From positions 23,221 to 87,220 of the forward strand of contig NATV01000111.1 of NCBI GenBank assembly GCA_003094535.1: a stretch of 64,000 nucleotides of DNA, given 5' to 3'. The notes under the pieces are model-generated. The model was given only the letters and a program-made list of their open reading frames with translations. It was not told the DNA's origin and made no database searches. Positions 1 through 8,911 of the stretch are shown piece after piece. A program made the translations under genes and the position numbers. Every line of letters starts with the position of its first letter. Position 1 is the stretch's first letter. Source of the DNA: a gamma proteobacterium symbiont of Ctena orbiculata (GTDB lineage Bacteria; Pseudomonadota; Gammaproteobacteria; Chromatiales; Chromatiaceae).

Positions 1-723
1 TTCGGCGCCCTGGTCCGCCCCCTGGTCTGGCTCTTCATTTTTGCCGCCGGATTCCGCTCGGTACTGGGCGTCTCCATCATACCGCCCTATGAAACCTATA
101 TTCTCTACGAGGAGTATATCGTGCCTGGGCTGGCAGCGATGATCCTGCTCTTCAGCGGCATGCAGAGTTCGCTCTCAATGGTCTACGATCGCGAGATGGG
201 CAGTATGCGTATGTTGATGGTCAGCCCCTTTCCGCGCTGGTATCTGCTGCTGAGCAAGCTGATCGCCGGCACCCTGGTATCCATTGCCCAGGTCTATCTG
301 TTTCTGGCGATTTCCTGGTGGTGGGACGTGCAGCCGCCGCTGATGGGCTACCTGCTGGTATTTCCCGCCCTTTTCCTCTCTGGACTGATGCTGGGCGCCT
401 TGGGATTGCTGCTCTCATCGGCGATCAAGCAGCTGGAGAATTTCGCCGGGGTGATGAACTTCGTCATCTTCCCCATGTTTTTTGCTTCCTCCGCGCTCTA
501 TCCCTTGTGGCGCATCAAGGATTCCAGTCTGTTACTTTATGAGATCTGCCGCTTCAACCCCTTTACCCATGCGGTGGAGTTGATCCGCTTTTCACTCTAT
601 GGAGAGGTGAGTTGGATCGCCTTGCTGGCGGTTGCAGCCTCCCTTCTGCTGTTTCTTGGCGGGGCGATCTATGGCTACGATCCGGCACGGGGATTGATGA
701 CACGCAAGCAGGGTGGAGGTTGA
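1..723 (+). CDS. ABC-2 type transporter permease, 5'-truncated by the window edge (PedC-like)
   Basis: The frame is open from base 1, so the start lies outside the window. The visible 240 residues are hydrophobic, with several membrane segments and the loop pattern of ABC-2 permeases (a conserved ERE/DRE-type MGSMR segment near residue 65 followed by transmembrane helices). It is an inner-membrane exporter subunit. Permeases of this type sit beside PQQ alcohol dehydrogenase genes in many methylotrophs and alcohol oxidisers (the PedC family); the xox genes within 5 kb support that assignment. The substrate is unknown. The next gene starts three bases after the stop, so the two are probably cotranscribed. 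Confidence 0.8.
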   Translation, partial: FGALVRPLVWLFIFAAGFRSVLGVSIIPPYETYILYEEYIVPGLAAMILLFSGMQSSLSMVYDREMGSMRMLMVSPFPRWYLLLSKLIAGTLVSIAQVYLFLAISWWWDVQPPLMGYLLVFPALFLSGLMLGALGLLLSSAIKQLENFAGVMNFVIFPMFFASSALYPLWRIKDSSLLLYEICRFNPFTHAVELIRFSLYGEVSWIALLAVAASLLLFLGGAIYGYDPARGLMTRKQGGG

Positions 724-726
724 AGG

Positions 727-1368
727 ATGTTCCAATCGATGAAGAAAAGAGACTTTGTTGTATCGCTGGTATGCGGTTGCACGCTTGCCTTGACGCTACA
801 GGCGGGTGAATCACCGCAGCAGCCGAATCCGGACTGGCCATGCGAGCAGGTCCTGGTAGCCGAAGTGCCCGCGGCGGTGGTCTGGGCCGGTCCCTCGATT
901 GATGGTATGGAACAGGTCTGGGAGCAGGATAAGGAGGTGGAGAGTCTGGTCAAGCAGTTCACCTCGCCCGATTTCGATACGGATGTCGCCGATGCGGAAA
1001 TCTCAGCCTTCTCATCGAAACTGCAAGGATCAGAAAAGGAGCGGAAGCTGACCCTGCTGTTTGCAGGGGTCATCCAGTCGTTGAACGAACGGCGCAGGAA
1101 GGAACTCGATGGCATCATACGCTATGCCCAAGGCCAGACCGCGCGGGCCAACAGACTGAGCGAGGAACTCGATGAAATGGTGCGACTCCAGGACGATTCC
1201 TCGCAGGCCGCCCGGGAGCGCCTGGCATTGATGCAGCAGGAAATGGAGATCAAGCAGCGCATGTTCGATGAGCGCGAGGCCTTTATCCAGCACCTCTGTA
1301 CACGCCCGAGGGTGATTGAGGAGAGGCTGGGGGTGCTGGCGCGGACGATTGCTTATTATCTCGACTGA
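727..1368 (+). CDS. Secreted coiled-coil protein of unknown function linked to the ABC transporter
   Basis: This 213-residue protein has a positively charged N-terminus and a hydrophobic stretch (VVSLVCGCTLALTL) consistent with a Sec signal peptide ending near residue 26, so it is probably periplasmic. Residues 95-195 are highly charged and helical, rich in Glu, Arg and Gln, and look like a coiled coil (for example ERRRKELDGIIRYAQGQ). No catalytic motif is visible. It starts three bases after the permease stop, so it likely belongs to the same transcription unit. Met-5 (base 739) is an alternative start with a better-spaced AAGGA ribosome site. I do not recognise a named family with certainty. 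Confidence 0.75.
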   Translation: MFQSMKKRDFVVSLVCGCTLALTLQAGESPQQPNPDWPCEQVLVAEVPAAVVWAGPSIDGMEQVWEQDKEVESLVKQFTSPDFDTDVADAEISAFSSKLQGSEKERKLTLLFAGVIQSLNERRRKELDGIIRYAQGQTARANRLSEELDEMVRLQDDSSQAARERLALMQQEMEIKQRMFDEREAFIQHLCTRPRVIEERLGVLARTIAYYLD

Positions 1369-1380
1369 TACACAATTGCA

Positions 1381-1415
1381 GTTTTGAGTTTTGAGTTTTG
1401 AGTTTTGAGTTTTGA
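1381..1415. repeat. Five tandem copies of the heptamer GTTTTGA
   Basis: Five perfect head-to-tail copies of GTTTTGA lie just after the secreted protein gene. Reverse-complement copies of the same word (TCAAAAC) appear at about 1494-1500 and 1515-1521, on the other side of a hairpin, so the two sets could base-pair. The block sits between convergent genes. Confidence 0.85.
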
Positions 1416-1451
1416 GTTGTTGTGGTTCGCTTCGCTCACGATTAATTAAAG

Positions 1452-1484
1452 GGAATAAAAACAAAACGTGCGGCCTAGCCGCAC
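1452..1484 (-). terminator. Intrinsic terminator downstream of the CxxxCW protein gene
   Basis: A 7-bp perfect GC-rich stem (1468-1474 with 1478-1484, three-base loop) is followed, reading the minus strand, by a T-rich tract (GTTTTGTTTTTATT). It lies 38 bp beyond the stop of the minus-strand gene ending at 1522 and would end the xoxF-xoxG-xoxJ-CxxxCW transcript. Confidence 0.75.
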
Positions 1485-1521
1485 TCATTCAACTCAAAAC
1501 CCAAAACTAATAACTCAAAAC

Positions 1522-2121
1522 TTATTCCAACGGAATAGGCGCACTCTGCTCCAACGGCAACCCCGCCGCCTCCCACCCCGTGGTCCCATCGGGATACCAA
1601 TAGATATTTGTATAGCCATACTCCGTTGCCGCCCGTCTTGCCGCATTCCAGGACATCCAGCAGTCGGCGAGGCAGTAGAGTACGATCTCTCTGCCTTTGT
1701 CGCCCCTTGAAAGTCTCTCCAGGTTGTCTTTGAAATAGCGCTCCAATTCGTCGGAGAGGGTGCCGTAACCAATATTGGGCAGCCAGTAAGATCCCGGAAT
1801 ATTGTCTCTCGAGGGGGGCAGCCACAACAGGGTATCGGGGCGGTCCTTGGGCTTGACGGGAGCCGGCATCACATCGATCAACAGCAGGTCCCGCTCCTGG
1901 CGCAGGGTGTGCAGCTGTTCCGTGGTGATGGTGGTACCTGATGGAACCGAATCGGGAACGGGCGCGCGGAATCGGTCTATGCGATAACCGTCGGATGAGA
2001 AGAGCGTGGACTCCGCCGCCGTGGAAGCGTTGGATGCCGATGTAAACAGTACCAACAGCAGGAGCGAGACAGAGCCATAGAGCAGTTGTACGGCTGATCG
2101 CGATTTGCTAGCGGGTTTCAA
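1522..2121 (-). CDS. PQQ-dependent catabolism-associated cysteine-motif protein (rhodanese-like)
   Basis: A 199-residue protein with an N-terminal signal or anchor segment (LLYGSVSLLLLVLF) and a rhodanese-like fold. The family hallmark is seen as YCLADCWMSWNAARRA, with Cys150 and Cys154 followed by Trp155. Proteins of this family (named for a CXXCW motif) accompany PQQ alcohol dehydrogenase systems; the biochemical role is unknown, though a periplasmic sulfur, redox or maturation function is plausible. Its start overlaps the stop of xoxJ by 4 bp, showing translational coupling and membership of the xox operon. The strong terminator at 1452-1484 follows. Confidence 0.85.
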   Translation of the reverse strand: MKPASKSRSAVQLLYGSVSLLLLVLFTSASNASTAAESTLFSSDGYRIDRFRAPVPDSVPSGTTITTEQLHTLRQERDLLLIDVMPAPVKPKDRPDTLLWLPPSRDNIPGSYWLPNIGYGTLSDELERYFKDNLERLSRGDKGREIVLYCLADCWMSWNAARRAATEYGYTNIYWYPDGTTGWEAAGLPLEQSAPIPLE

Positions 2122-2966
2122 TGTATTATCAGTCTGTCATCTGTATCTAACAGCGGTATGTTGTATTCGAGCAGTATCTGCTCTATCCGTGGGGCGAGCT
2201 TCTCCAACTCAAGGTTCAACTGGTGTTTCCAGTTGGTTTCACGTCGACGAATACCCATGGAGACATTGAACGCCAGGGGAACAGAATCGACTTTCGCCGG
2301 TAGTGGAATGACCGTCAGCGGGGTCTTCTGCCGGGTGGCGGCGTAGCCCGCGATGGGGCCCCAGATCACGGCGATGTCGATGCTCCCGTTCGCCACATCC
2401 TCAACCGCCTTCGTGGCGGGCGAGAAGAGGCGGGTGTCTACGGTGCGTTGATAGGGCCGGACCTGCCCCATCAGGCCATACTTCGTCAACAGGGTGGCTG
2501 GCGGAGTACCCGCGACAACCCCGAGTTTGAGTTCCTTCAGCGCAGGATTGTCGAGGCTGCGAATATCGAACCCGGCATCCTTACGGTACACCAGGGTGTA
2601 GACGGATCGGTAATAGGGATTGGTATTCTGCAGCAGTTCGTTGACCGAGGTGACGCCCATCACCAGGTCGCAGAGTCGCACCCGCAGCGTATTGCGTACG
2701 AACCCGACGGTCTGTGGCCACCAGTGGTAACGCAGGGTTCGGTTCAGGTCATCGGCGATCAGCTGGGCGATCTTGTTTTCGAATCCCTCCATCTCCTTGT
2801 TGGAGAAGGGCAGGTGATTGGGGTCGCCGCACACCGTCAGGTAGTCCTTGTTTCTGGCTTCGTTGGTGGTTATCGCCGAGATGGTCAGCGGGGCAAGTGA
2901 CAGGATAAGAAAGAAAAAAAACAGGTTCAGCGCGTTAAGATAAACCGTTGAACCTGTTTTTGGCAT
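2118..2966 (-). CDS. xoxJ: XoxJ, periplasmic binding-protein-like partner of methanol dehydrogenase
   Basis: The 282-residue product has a signal peptide (FFFFLILSLAPLTISA) and then a type-2 periplasmic solute-binding fold, starting with the strand LTVCGDPNHLPFSN typical of quinoprotein-associated binding proteins. In lanthanide methanol dehydrogenase systems XoxJ is thought to help activate or assemble XoxF rather than import a solute. It lies downstream of xoxG on the same strand, after about 120 bp, and overlaps the CxxxCW gene by 4 bp. Length and context match the family well. Confidence 0.88.
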   Translation of the reverse strand: MPKTGSTVYLNALNLFFFFLILSLAPLTISAITTNEARNKDYLTVCGDPNHLPFSNKEMEGFENKIAQLIADDLNRTLRYHWWPQTVGFVRNTLRVRLCDLVMGVTSVNELLQNTNPYYRSVYTLVYRKDAGFDIRSLDNPALKELKLGVVAGTPPATLLTKYGLMGQVRPYQRTVDTRLFSPATKAVEDVANGSIDIAVIWGPIAGYAATRQKTPLTVIPLPAKVDSVPLAFNVSMGIRRRETNWKHQLNLELEKLAPRIEQILLEYNIPLLDTDDRLIIH

Positions 2967-3085
2967 CTTGCTGGACCTCGGTTGTTCATCGGGTGGAAAA
3001 TGTTCGATTTGACATCATACCAACTAATGCTGTTCCCAGGGTTCGGGTCACATTACCACAGTGATGGCTTGTGACCGATGTCTGA

Positions 3086-3577
3086 CTACTTGTCCGCAAT
3101 CAGTTTCTTGACTTTCGGAAACTTATCGGGCCTGGTTGGCCCGATGACTCCGTCCGCGCGGGCTTTCAGATAGGCGTAGATGTCGGCAATGTACTTGATG
3201 ACATCGACGTTCTGCGCGAACGAGGGCATGATCATGTTGTCTCTTCCCTCTCTTCCGGTAACGACTGCGTTGACGAAATCACCATAGGACATCACCTTCA
3301 GCGATTCAAGCAGAGCCGGCGCGTAGGAGCTCCCCATGCCGGCCGGTCCATGACAGACGTGACAGTCGGCATGATAACGGCGAAAACCGTTATAGGTACC
3401 GAAGTCGACTTTGCCGTCCTGGAAATAGTAGGGCTGTTCGGGGGAAGGCACAAAATCTCTGTAATCGGCTTTGGATGCAGCTGAGTAGCCTGAGATTGAA
3501 TAGGTAAGGGCGATACTGGCCAATATTATCGATTTACTGAATTTGGAATGCTGCATGTCTAGCCTCATGGGAACCAA
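3086..3577 (-). CDS. xoxG: XoxG, c-type cytochrome electron acceptor of XoxF
   Basis: A 163-residue secreted cytochrome c. A signal peptide (KSIILASIALTYSISGYSA) precedes a single haem-binding motif CHVCH (Cys72, Cys75, His76), and a Met-containing segment (NMIMPSF) can supply the axial ligand. It belongs to the methanol-metabolism-related cytochromes that accept electrons from XoxF in the periplasm. It follows xoxF by 73 bp on the same strand, separated by a strong hairpin. Met-4 and Met-8 are alternative starts that would shorten the region before the signal peptide. Confidence 0.9.
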   Translation of the reverse strand: MVPMRLDMQHSKFSKSIILASIALTYSISGYSAASKADYRDFVPSPEQPYYFQDGKVDFGTYNGFRRYHADCHVCHGPAGMGSSYAPALLESLKVMSYGDFVNAVVTGREGRDNMIMPSFAQNVDVIKYIADIYAYLKARADGVIGPTRPDKFPKVKKLIADK

Positions 3578-3602
3578 TGGAAATGAGTGTCTGATTTAGG
3601 TT

Positions 3603-3635
3603 CGCCGCCACCCGCACAGGGTGCGAGTGGCGGCG
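3603..3635 (-). promoter_or_regulatory. Strong hairpin between xoxF and xoxG
   Basis: A 9-bp GC-rich stem (3603-3611 with 3627-3635) is followed by one mismatch and a further 5-bp stem around a three-base loop. On the transcribed strand no T-run follows, so it is not a standard terminator. Its place 15 bp after the xoxF stop suggests a 3' mRNA-stabilising or partial-termination element that makes xoxF transcripts exceed xoxG transcripts. Confidence 0.65.
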
Positions 3636-3650
3636 TGTGGGATCAAGCAA

Positions 3651-5453
3651 TCAGTTAGGCAGCTCAAAAACGGTCAGCGTGCCGCCCAGCTGGGTGTAGT
3701 TGCTGAGCGATGCATAGGCACCTACCGCACCCAGTCCAGCCGACGGATCGGTCAGCCCTGCCGCCATGCCGATTCCGGCCCAGCCACCGAGTCCCGAAAG
3801 GACCGCGATATACTGCTTGCCGTTGTGCATGTAGGTATTGACGTTTCCGATGATGCCGGATGGGGTCTTGAACTTGTACAGCTCTTTGCCCGACTTGGCG
3901 TCTACCGCCTTCAGGTAACCCTCCAGGGTGCCGTAGAAGACCACGTCACCCGCGGTGGAGAGGGCGCCGCTCCATACAGAGAAAGGCTCGGGATTGGACC
4001 ATACGATCTTGCCCTTGTCGGCATCCCAGGCGATGAAATTGCCCAGATGATCACTGCCAGGCGCCGGGTACATGGAGAGGGTTGCCCCCACATAGGGTTG
4101 ACCCGCGGTATAGGAGACCTGGAAGGGCTCGTAATCCATGCAGACATGGTTGGTCGGTACATAGAAGAGCTTGGTACGTGGCGAGTAGGATGCGGGCTGC
4201 TGATCCTTGGAACCCAGGGCAGCGGGGCAGATACCGGTTGTGTTGAAGTCTTCGCCGTTATGCTGCGTCGAGTACTTGTCGACGACCTGTGGACGACCGG
4301 TCTTCATGTCGACATGGGTTGCCCAGTTGACCGCCGGGTCGTACTTCTCTGCGACCAGCAGTTCGCCGGTGGCCCGATCCATTGTGTAACCGAAACCGTT
4401 ACGGTCGAAGTGCACCAGGGCCTTGCGCATCTTACCCTTGATCTCTTTGTCGACCAGGATCATCTCGTTGATGCCGTCGTAGTCCCACTCGTCATGCGGG
4501 GTCATCTGGTAGACCCACTTGGCGATGCCGGTGTCGACGTCACGGGCGAAGATGGTCATCGACCAACGGTTGTCGCCGGGACGCTGCACCGGGTTCCAGG
4601 TGCTGGGGTTACCGGAACCGTAGTACATCAGGTTGAGGTCGGGATCGTAGGAATACCAGCCCCAGGTGGCGCCGCCGCCGATCTTCCACTGGTCACCCTT
4701 CCAGGTATTGATGCCGGAGTCCTTGCCCACCGGCTTGCCGAGATGGGTGGTCTTCTTGGGATCGAGCAGGGTATCGCTGTCCGGTCCCATGGAGTAGGCG
4801 CGCCATGCCAGTTTGCCATCATTGAGGTTGTAGGCGGTTATGGATCCGCGCACACCGAACTCACCACCGGAAATACCGACAAAGACCTTGTCTTTTACCA
4901 CCATGGGAGCTGCTGTGGAGGTCTCGCCCTTGGACGGATCACCATTTTTTACAGACCAGATCTTCTTACCGGTTTTTGCATCCAGGGCCACCAGCGTGGT
5001 GTCCGCTTGTGAAAGAAGGATCTTACCGTCGCCATAGGCCACACCGCGGTTGACGGTGTCGCAACACATGACAGGAATTACGCTGGTGTCCTGCCGCGGC
5101 TCGTACTTCCAAATGATTCTACCGTCATCATTCAGGTCAAGGGCAAAGACCTTGTTGGGAAACGGGCTGTGGATATACATCGTGTCGCCGATTACCAGGG
5201 GGCCACCCTCGTGACCACGCAGAACGCCGGTTGAGAAGGTCCAGGCCACCTTCAGATCGTTGACATTCTTGGAATTTATCTGGTCAAGCTCGCTATAACG
5301 GGTGCTTGCATAGTTGCCGTTGGGCATCACCCAGTCATTGGCGTTCATCTGCATCTTCAAAAGTTCTGAATTTGCTGACACAGCACCTGCTGCAGAAAGC
5401 ATGGCAGAGGCAGTGAAGCATATCGCTAGAACTTTGCGCTTTGCTTTTACCAT
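3651..5453 (-). CDS. xoxF: XoxF, lanthanide-dependent PQQ methanol dehydrogenase
   Basis: The 600-residue protein has a signal peptide (about residues 1-27) and an eight-bladed quinoprotein propeller. The vicinal cysteine pair is Cys130-Cys131 (PVMCCDT). Metal and catalytic residues can be read by spacing against MxaF: Glu198, Asn282 and catalytic Asp324, with the extra Asp326 (DEWDYDG) that marks lanthanide-dependent XoxF; MxaF has Ala there. It oxidises methanol to formaldehyde or formate in the periplasm, passing electrons to XoxG. A good ribosome site (GAGGA) precedes the start. There is no mxaI-like small subunit in the window, as expected for XoxF. Confidence 0.97.
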   Translation of the reverse strand: MVKAKRKVLAICFTASAMLSAAGAVSANSELLKMQMNANDWVMPNGNYASTRYSELDQINSKNVNDLKVAWTFSTGVLRGHEGGPLVIGDTMYIHSPFPNKVFALDLNDDGRIIWKYEPRQDTSVIPVMCCDTVNRGVAYGDGKILLSQADTTLVALDAKTGKKIWSVKNGDPSKGETSTAAPMVVKDKVFVGISGGEFGVRGSITAYNLNDGKLAWRAYSMGPDSDTLLDPKKTTHLGKPVGKDSGINTWKGDQWKIGGGATWGWYSYDPDLNLMYYGSGNPSTWNPVQRPGDNRWSMTIFARDVDTGIAKWVYQMTPHDEWDYDGINEMILVDKEIKGKMRKALVHFDRNGFGYTMDRATGELLVAEKYDPAVNWATHVDMKTGRPQVVDKYSTQHNGEDFNTTGICPAALGSKDQQPASYSPRTKLFYVPTNHVCMDYEPFQVSYTAGQPYVGATLSMYPAPGSDHLGNFIAWDADKGKIVWSNPEPFSVWSGALSTAGDVVFYGTLEGYLKAVDAKSGKELYKFKTPSGIIGNVNTYMHNGKQYIAVLSGLGGWAGIGMAAGLTDPSAGLGAVGAYASLSNYTQLGGTLTVFELPN

Positions 5454-6280
5454 AATTGTATCCTCGGGGTTTATTTGTTAATGGGACTGCCTCAAACAGA
5501 AAAAATATCGACTCTGAAAAAACCGTTTGAATCGGTTGAAAGCGAATCGAATCACTCGATACAGCTCTTCCATTGCTATAAAAAAACTCCTCTCATTTGG
5601 TATGTTAAGTCGTTCTTGTCGCATGGTTACAGGCAGTCTTCTTAAGCGACAATGACAAGAGAGCAACTTGTGTGCCAAACGAAAAGACCGTGTTGCACCT
5701 GCTGCTTCCATTACTGAGTGAAGGTCATGGAAAGGGACAGTCCCTGGCCGCTACAGACGCTGGCGGCCGGTGTGGTACTCACTATGTTAGATTCCGCCAG
5801 GGTTAAAAATTCGCCATATCCAAGCCCACCCTTAGTTTTATTGCAGTTATACGGCCAACTTTTACTGCTTTTGCGGGCAATCAATCTAACTTATTGTTTT
5901 AACGTGTATAGTAATGGATAAGCGTGGCGTTGGATTCCCGCTTCGCTAGCGCCTGTGGAATTCTGCCCATGCCTGACGTCATTCATCAAATTACCAATAA
6001 GCACAATGAGTTAGTCAGCTCCTAAGGGATATTACTAAGGCCTGGATGGTGGCAGCGCAAGGTGATGGCGGTCGCAAGGTTCGCTGACGGTTGTTAACCG
6101 TGCCGCGGCGTTGGCGCAGATAGTTTCCCTCAGGGATAAGGATGTGATTCATTTTTTATAGTGTGGAATTATGTTGTGTGTCACCGCCGTGACACTTTAT
6201 TTCAGGCGACCTGGTTGCAGTTTCTCCTGTGCATCGAAAAAAAGCCGGTCGTTGAGTGCTGATTATTCAGGCAAATCAAA
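5454..6280. other. 827-bp non-coding region holding the xoxF promoter region
   Basis: No convincing gene is seen; short open frames here lack ribosome sites and family features. The region must contain the xoxF promoter (minus strand) and the start signals of the peptidase gene (plus strand). A 7-bp dyad GTGTCAC-CGCC-GTGACAC lies at 6178-6195, about 85 bp before the peptidase start, and may be an operator or small hairpin. Confidence 0.6.
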
Positions 6281-7246
6281 ATGAGAGCCCTCTATCCTCA
6301 TGCCGAACCCTATGCAGTACACCGCATAGCGGTAGATGAACCCCATCAGATCTTCCTTGAAGAGTGCGGCAATCCCCGGGGCGTTCCCGTGGTGTTCCTC
6401 CATGGAGGTCCGGGATCGGGTTGTTCGCCGGACCATCGGCGCTATTTCGATCCCGAATTCTTCAGAATCATACTCGTCGATCAGCGCGGATCGGGGCGAT
6501 CACAACCGCTGGGGGAGACGGCTGCAAACACCACCCGGGATCTTGTGTACGACATGGAGTCGATCCGTCGCCATCTAGGGATCGAACGCTGGATGCTGTT
6601 TGGTGGGTCCTGGGGCGCCACCTTGGCGCTTGTCTATGCCTTGACCCATCCAGACCATATCCTGGGAATGGTTCTTAGAGGGAGCTTTCTCGCGCGGGAG
6701 GAGGATCTGGAATGGTTTCTCGTCGGTCTCAGACGTCTCTTGCCGAGTGCCTGGGAACAGCTGACACGGGGAATAGCTGGATGCAGGGAGTTGGGATCAC
6801 TCATCGATTGGTATCATGCCGCGCTCCATGGTGAAGATCGGCAACGCTCGCTGGATGCCGCACGCCGCTGGAGCGAATGGGGCGGCCAGGTGGTCAACTG
6901 GCACAAGCCGGGAAGCGGAGAGAACGGCGGACGGGGGGATGAGTCGGAAGAACAGCTGGAGCAACTGCTGGCCAAAGTGAGGATCGAGACGCACTATGCA
7001 CGCCATCGCTATTTCATCCGTGAAAACGAGATCCTGGATCGCCTCGACTTGTTGCCCGGGGTGCCCGTTTCAATCATCCATGGCCGCTACGATCTCACTT
7101 GTATCATGGAGTCGGCCTGGCTGCTGCACCGAGCCATTCCCGGATCACGACTGGTCGAAGTGTCCGACGCCGGGCATCTCATTGACGATCCCGCCATGAT
7201 CTCGGCCCTGGTGGAGGAGACCGACCGCGTGCGCGATTTCCTGTAG
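6281..7246 (+). CDS. pip: Prolyl iminopeptidase
   Basis: The 321-residue alpha/beta hydrolase carries the oxyanion-hole motif HGGPGSG (residues 41-47) and the nucleophile elbow GGSWG with Ser110. The late DAGH segment supplies the catalytic His, and an Asp in the YDLT region is expected to complete the triad. It removes N-terminal proline from peptides in the cytoplasm. Length matches the proline iminopeptidase family. It stands alone between the xox and pqq operons, and no link to methanol metabolism is evident. Confidence 0.92.
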   Translation: MRALYPHAEPYAVHRIAVDEPHQIFLEECGNPRGVPVVFLHGGPGSGCSPDHRRYFDPEFFRIILVDQRGSGRSQPLGETAANTTRDLVYDMESIRRHLGIERWMLFGGSWGATLALVYALTHPDHILGMVLRGSFLAREEDLEWFLVGLRRLLPSAWEQLTRGIAGCRELGSLIDWYHAALHGEDRQRSLDAARRWSEWGGQVVNWHKPGSGENGGRGDESEEQLEQLLAKVRIETHYARHRYFIRENEILDRLDLLPGVPVSIIHGRYDLTCIMESAWLLHRAIPGSRLVEVSDAGHLIDDPAMISALVEETDRVRDFL

Positions 7247-7251
7247 GAAAA

Positions 7252-7470
7252 AAGTCCGCAAATGAACGCAAATAAACGCAAATGTTTTCTTTGATGATTG
7301 ATAAAGTGCAGTTAAATGTGATGATTGTTAACACTTAACTCAGCAACTTGAATACTTATCGGTTAACCTATCTCCCAAACTAAAACTCCACTTATTTGCA
7401 CCGCTCATGCAGGCCATCAGAGCCAATACGAGAAATATATTTGCGTTTATTTGCGTTCATTTGCGGACTT
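7252..7470. mobile_element. 219-bp MITE-like element with perfect 32-bp inverted ends
   Basis: Bases 7252-7283 and 7439-7470 are exact reverse complements over 32 bp. Each arm is itself built from repeats of the word GCAAAT(A/G)AACGCAAAT. The 155-bp interior is AT-rich and has no open frame, and no clear target-site duplication is visible. It sits six bases after the pip stop and 30 bp from the pqqE stop, between convergent genes, where its transcript could fold into a long hairpin for both. Confidence 0.75.
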
Positions 7471-7500
7471 ATCAATCATTCTCAGTATGAATCGCTCTAA

Positions 7501-8658
7501 TCACTGACCGCTCGCTTTAGGCCATTTATCGGCTGTCAACCTTTTTGAGTTGCGCATGTTGCGAAATACCAGGGATGCGGTGCCGGGTTCGGTCAGAGGG
7601 TTCGTCTGCTCCACCAGCTCCACGATCTGCCGGTGATGGGGTGATTTGCTGCACACCGGATCCGCGTTGGCGGCATCGCCGGTCAGCAGATAGGCCTGGC
7701 AGCGGCAACCGCCGAAGTCCTTCTCTTTCTCGTCGCAGCTGCGGCAGGGCTCCTTCATCCAGCCATAGCCGCGGAATTTATTGAAGTCGGGGGAGTCGTT
7801 CCAGATCCAGTCGATGCTGTGATCGCGCACATTGGGAAAACCGAGCCCGGGGAGTTCACCGGCGGCATGGCAGGGCAGGGCGGTGCCGTCCGGGGCGATG
7901 GTGAGGAACACGGAACCCCAGCCGCTCATGCACGCCTTGGGTCGCTCTTCATGGTAATCGGGCACCACATAAAAGATGCGCATCTTGCCCTTGAGTTTCT
8001 CCTGATAGCGGTGGGCCACCGCTTCCGCGGCCTCCACCTGGGCGCGGCTCGGTATCAGCTGATCCCGATTGTGCAGGGCCCAGCCGTAGTACTGGGTAGT
8101 GGCCAGTTCCACATAGTCGGCCTCCAGGGCGTGGGCCATCTCGAGGATCTGCTCCACTTGGTCTTCATTGTGGCGATGGAGGACGAAGCAGAGCACCATC
8201 GGGTAGTCGTATTTCTTCACCAGCCGCGCCATCTCCAACTTGTGCTGGAAGGAGTTGTTGCCGGCGATGAAGTTGTTGAGCTCTTCGCTGCTGGCCTGGA
8301 AGCTGACCTGGATATGGTCCAGCCCCGCCGCCTTGAAGGCCTTGATCCGGGCCTCGTCCATGCCGACGCCGGAGGTGAGCAGGTTGGTGTAGTAGCCCAA
8401 CTCATGTGCCTCGGCAATGAGTATCTCCAGATCCTTGCGCACCAGCGCCTCGCCCCCGGAAAAACCGAGCTGCACCGCCCCCAGGGCGCGGGCCTCGCGG
8501 ATGACCCTGATCCACTCCTCGGTGGAAAGCTCGTTTTTATAACGCGCGATATCGAGGGGATTGGAGCAGTAGGGGCACTGCAGGGGACACTTGTAGGTCA
8601 GCTCCGCCAGCAACCAGAGTGGCTTAGGCGTGCTTGTGTCGGATCCATTGGTTGTCAT
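7501..8658 (-). CDS. pqqE: PqqE, PqqA peptide cyclase (radical SAM)
   Basis: The 385-residue enzyme has the radical-SAM cluster motif CPLQCPYC (Cys24, Cys28, Cys31) and a C-terminal SPASM-type region rich in cysteine ([20 protein letters not shown]). It forms the Glu-Tyr C-C bond in the PqqA peptide, the first step of PQQ synthesis, working with PqqD. Its start overlaps pqqD by 35 bp, and it is the last gene of the pqqABCDE operon. Confidence 0.96.
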   Translation of the reverse strand: MTTNGSDTSTPKPLWLLAELTYKCPLQCPYCSNPLDIARYKNELSTEEWIRVIREARALGAVQLGFSGGEALVRKDLEILIAEAHELGYYTNLLTSGVGMDEARIKAFKAAGLDHIQVSFQASSEELNNFIAGNNSFQHKLEMARLVKKYDYPMVLCFVLHRHNEDQVEQILEMAHALEADYVELATTQYYGWALHNRDQLIPSRAQVEAAEAVAHRYQEKLKGKMRIFYVVPDYHEERPKACMSGWGSVFLTIAPDGTALPCHAAGELPGLGFPNVRDHSIDWIWNDSPDFNKFRGYGWMKEPCRSCDEKEKDFGGCRCQAYLLTGDAANADPVCSKSPHHRQIVELVEQTNPLTEPGTASLVFRNMRNSKRLTADKWPKASGQ

Positions 8659-8908
8659 AGGCGGTATCCAGAAATTGATAGACGTCGGCCTCCAGCTCCA
8701 CGTCGGGAAAGGCCGCTTTCAGATCGTCGATGATATGGGCAACGCTGGACGCTCCGTCGCAGCGCTTGAGAATCTCGCCGGCGGCGGGGTTGAGCTTGAC
8801 CATGCCCTCGGGATAGAGGATCACATGGCACCCCTGCGCCTCCTCCCACTGCAAGCGGAAGGTGGGCGACATCTGTGGAATATCTTCTGCGCTGAAATGA
8901 CTGCCCAT
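8624..8908 (-). CDS. pqqD: PqqD, PqqA-binding chaperone
   Basis: A 94-residue protein with the RiPP-recognition-element fold typical of PqqD (segments [16 protein letters not shown] and [14 protein letters not shown]). It binds the PqqA peptide and presents it to PqqE. It starts three bases after the pqqC stop and overlaps pqqE, consistent with tight coupling of the peptide-modifying pair. Confidence 0.95.
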   Translation of the reverse strand: MGSHFSAEDIPQMSPTFRLQWEEAQGCHVILYPEGMVKLNPAAGEILKRCDGASSVAHIIDDLKAAFPDVELEADVYQFLDTAYDNQWIRHKHA

Positions 8909-8911
8909 GGT

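Noticed and set aside
1381..1415. GTTTTGA tandem array as a CRISPR-like repeat
   Set aside because: The unit is only 7 bp, copies are head to tail with no spacers, and no cas gene is near.
3621..5012. Long plus-strand open frame (463 codons) opposite xoxF
   Set aside because: It lies wholly antisense to the strongly supported xoxF and has no recognisable motif; it is a shadow of the XoxF coding frame.
5478..5921. Two short frames in the xoxF upstream region
   Set aside because: No ribosome site, no homology pattern, and composition of non-coding DNA.
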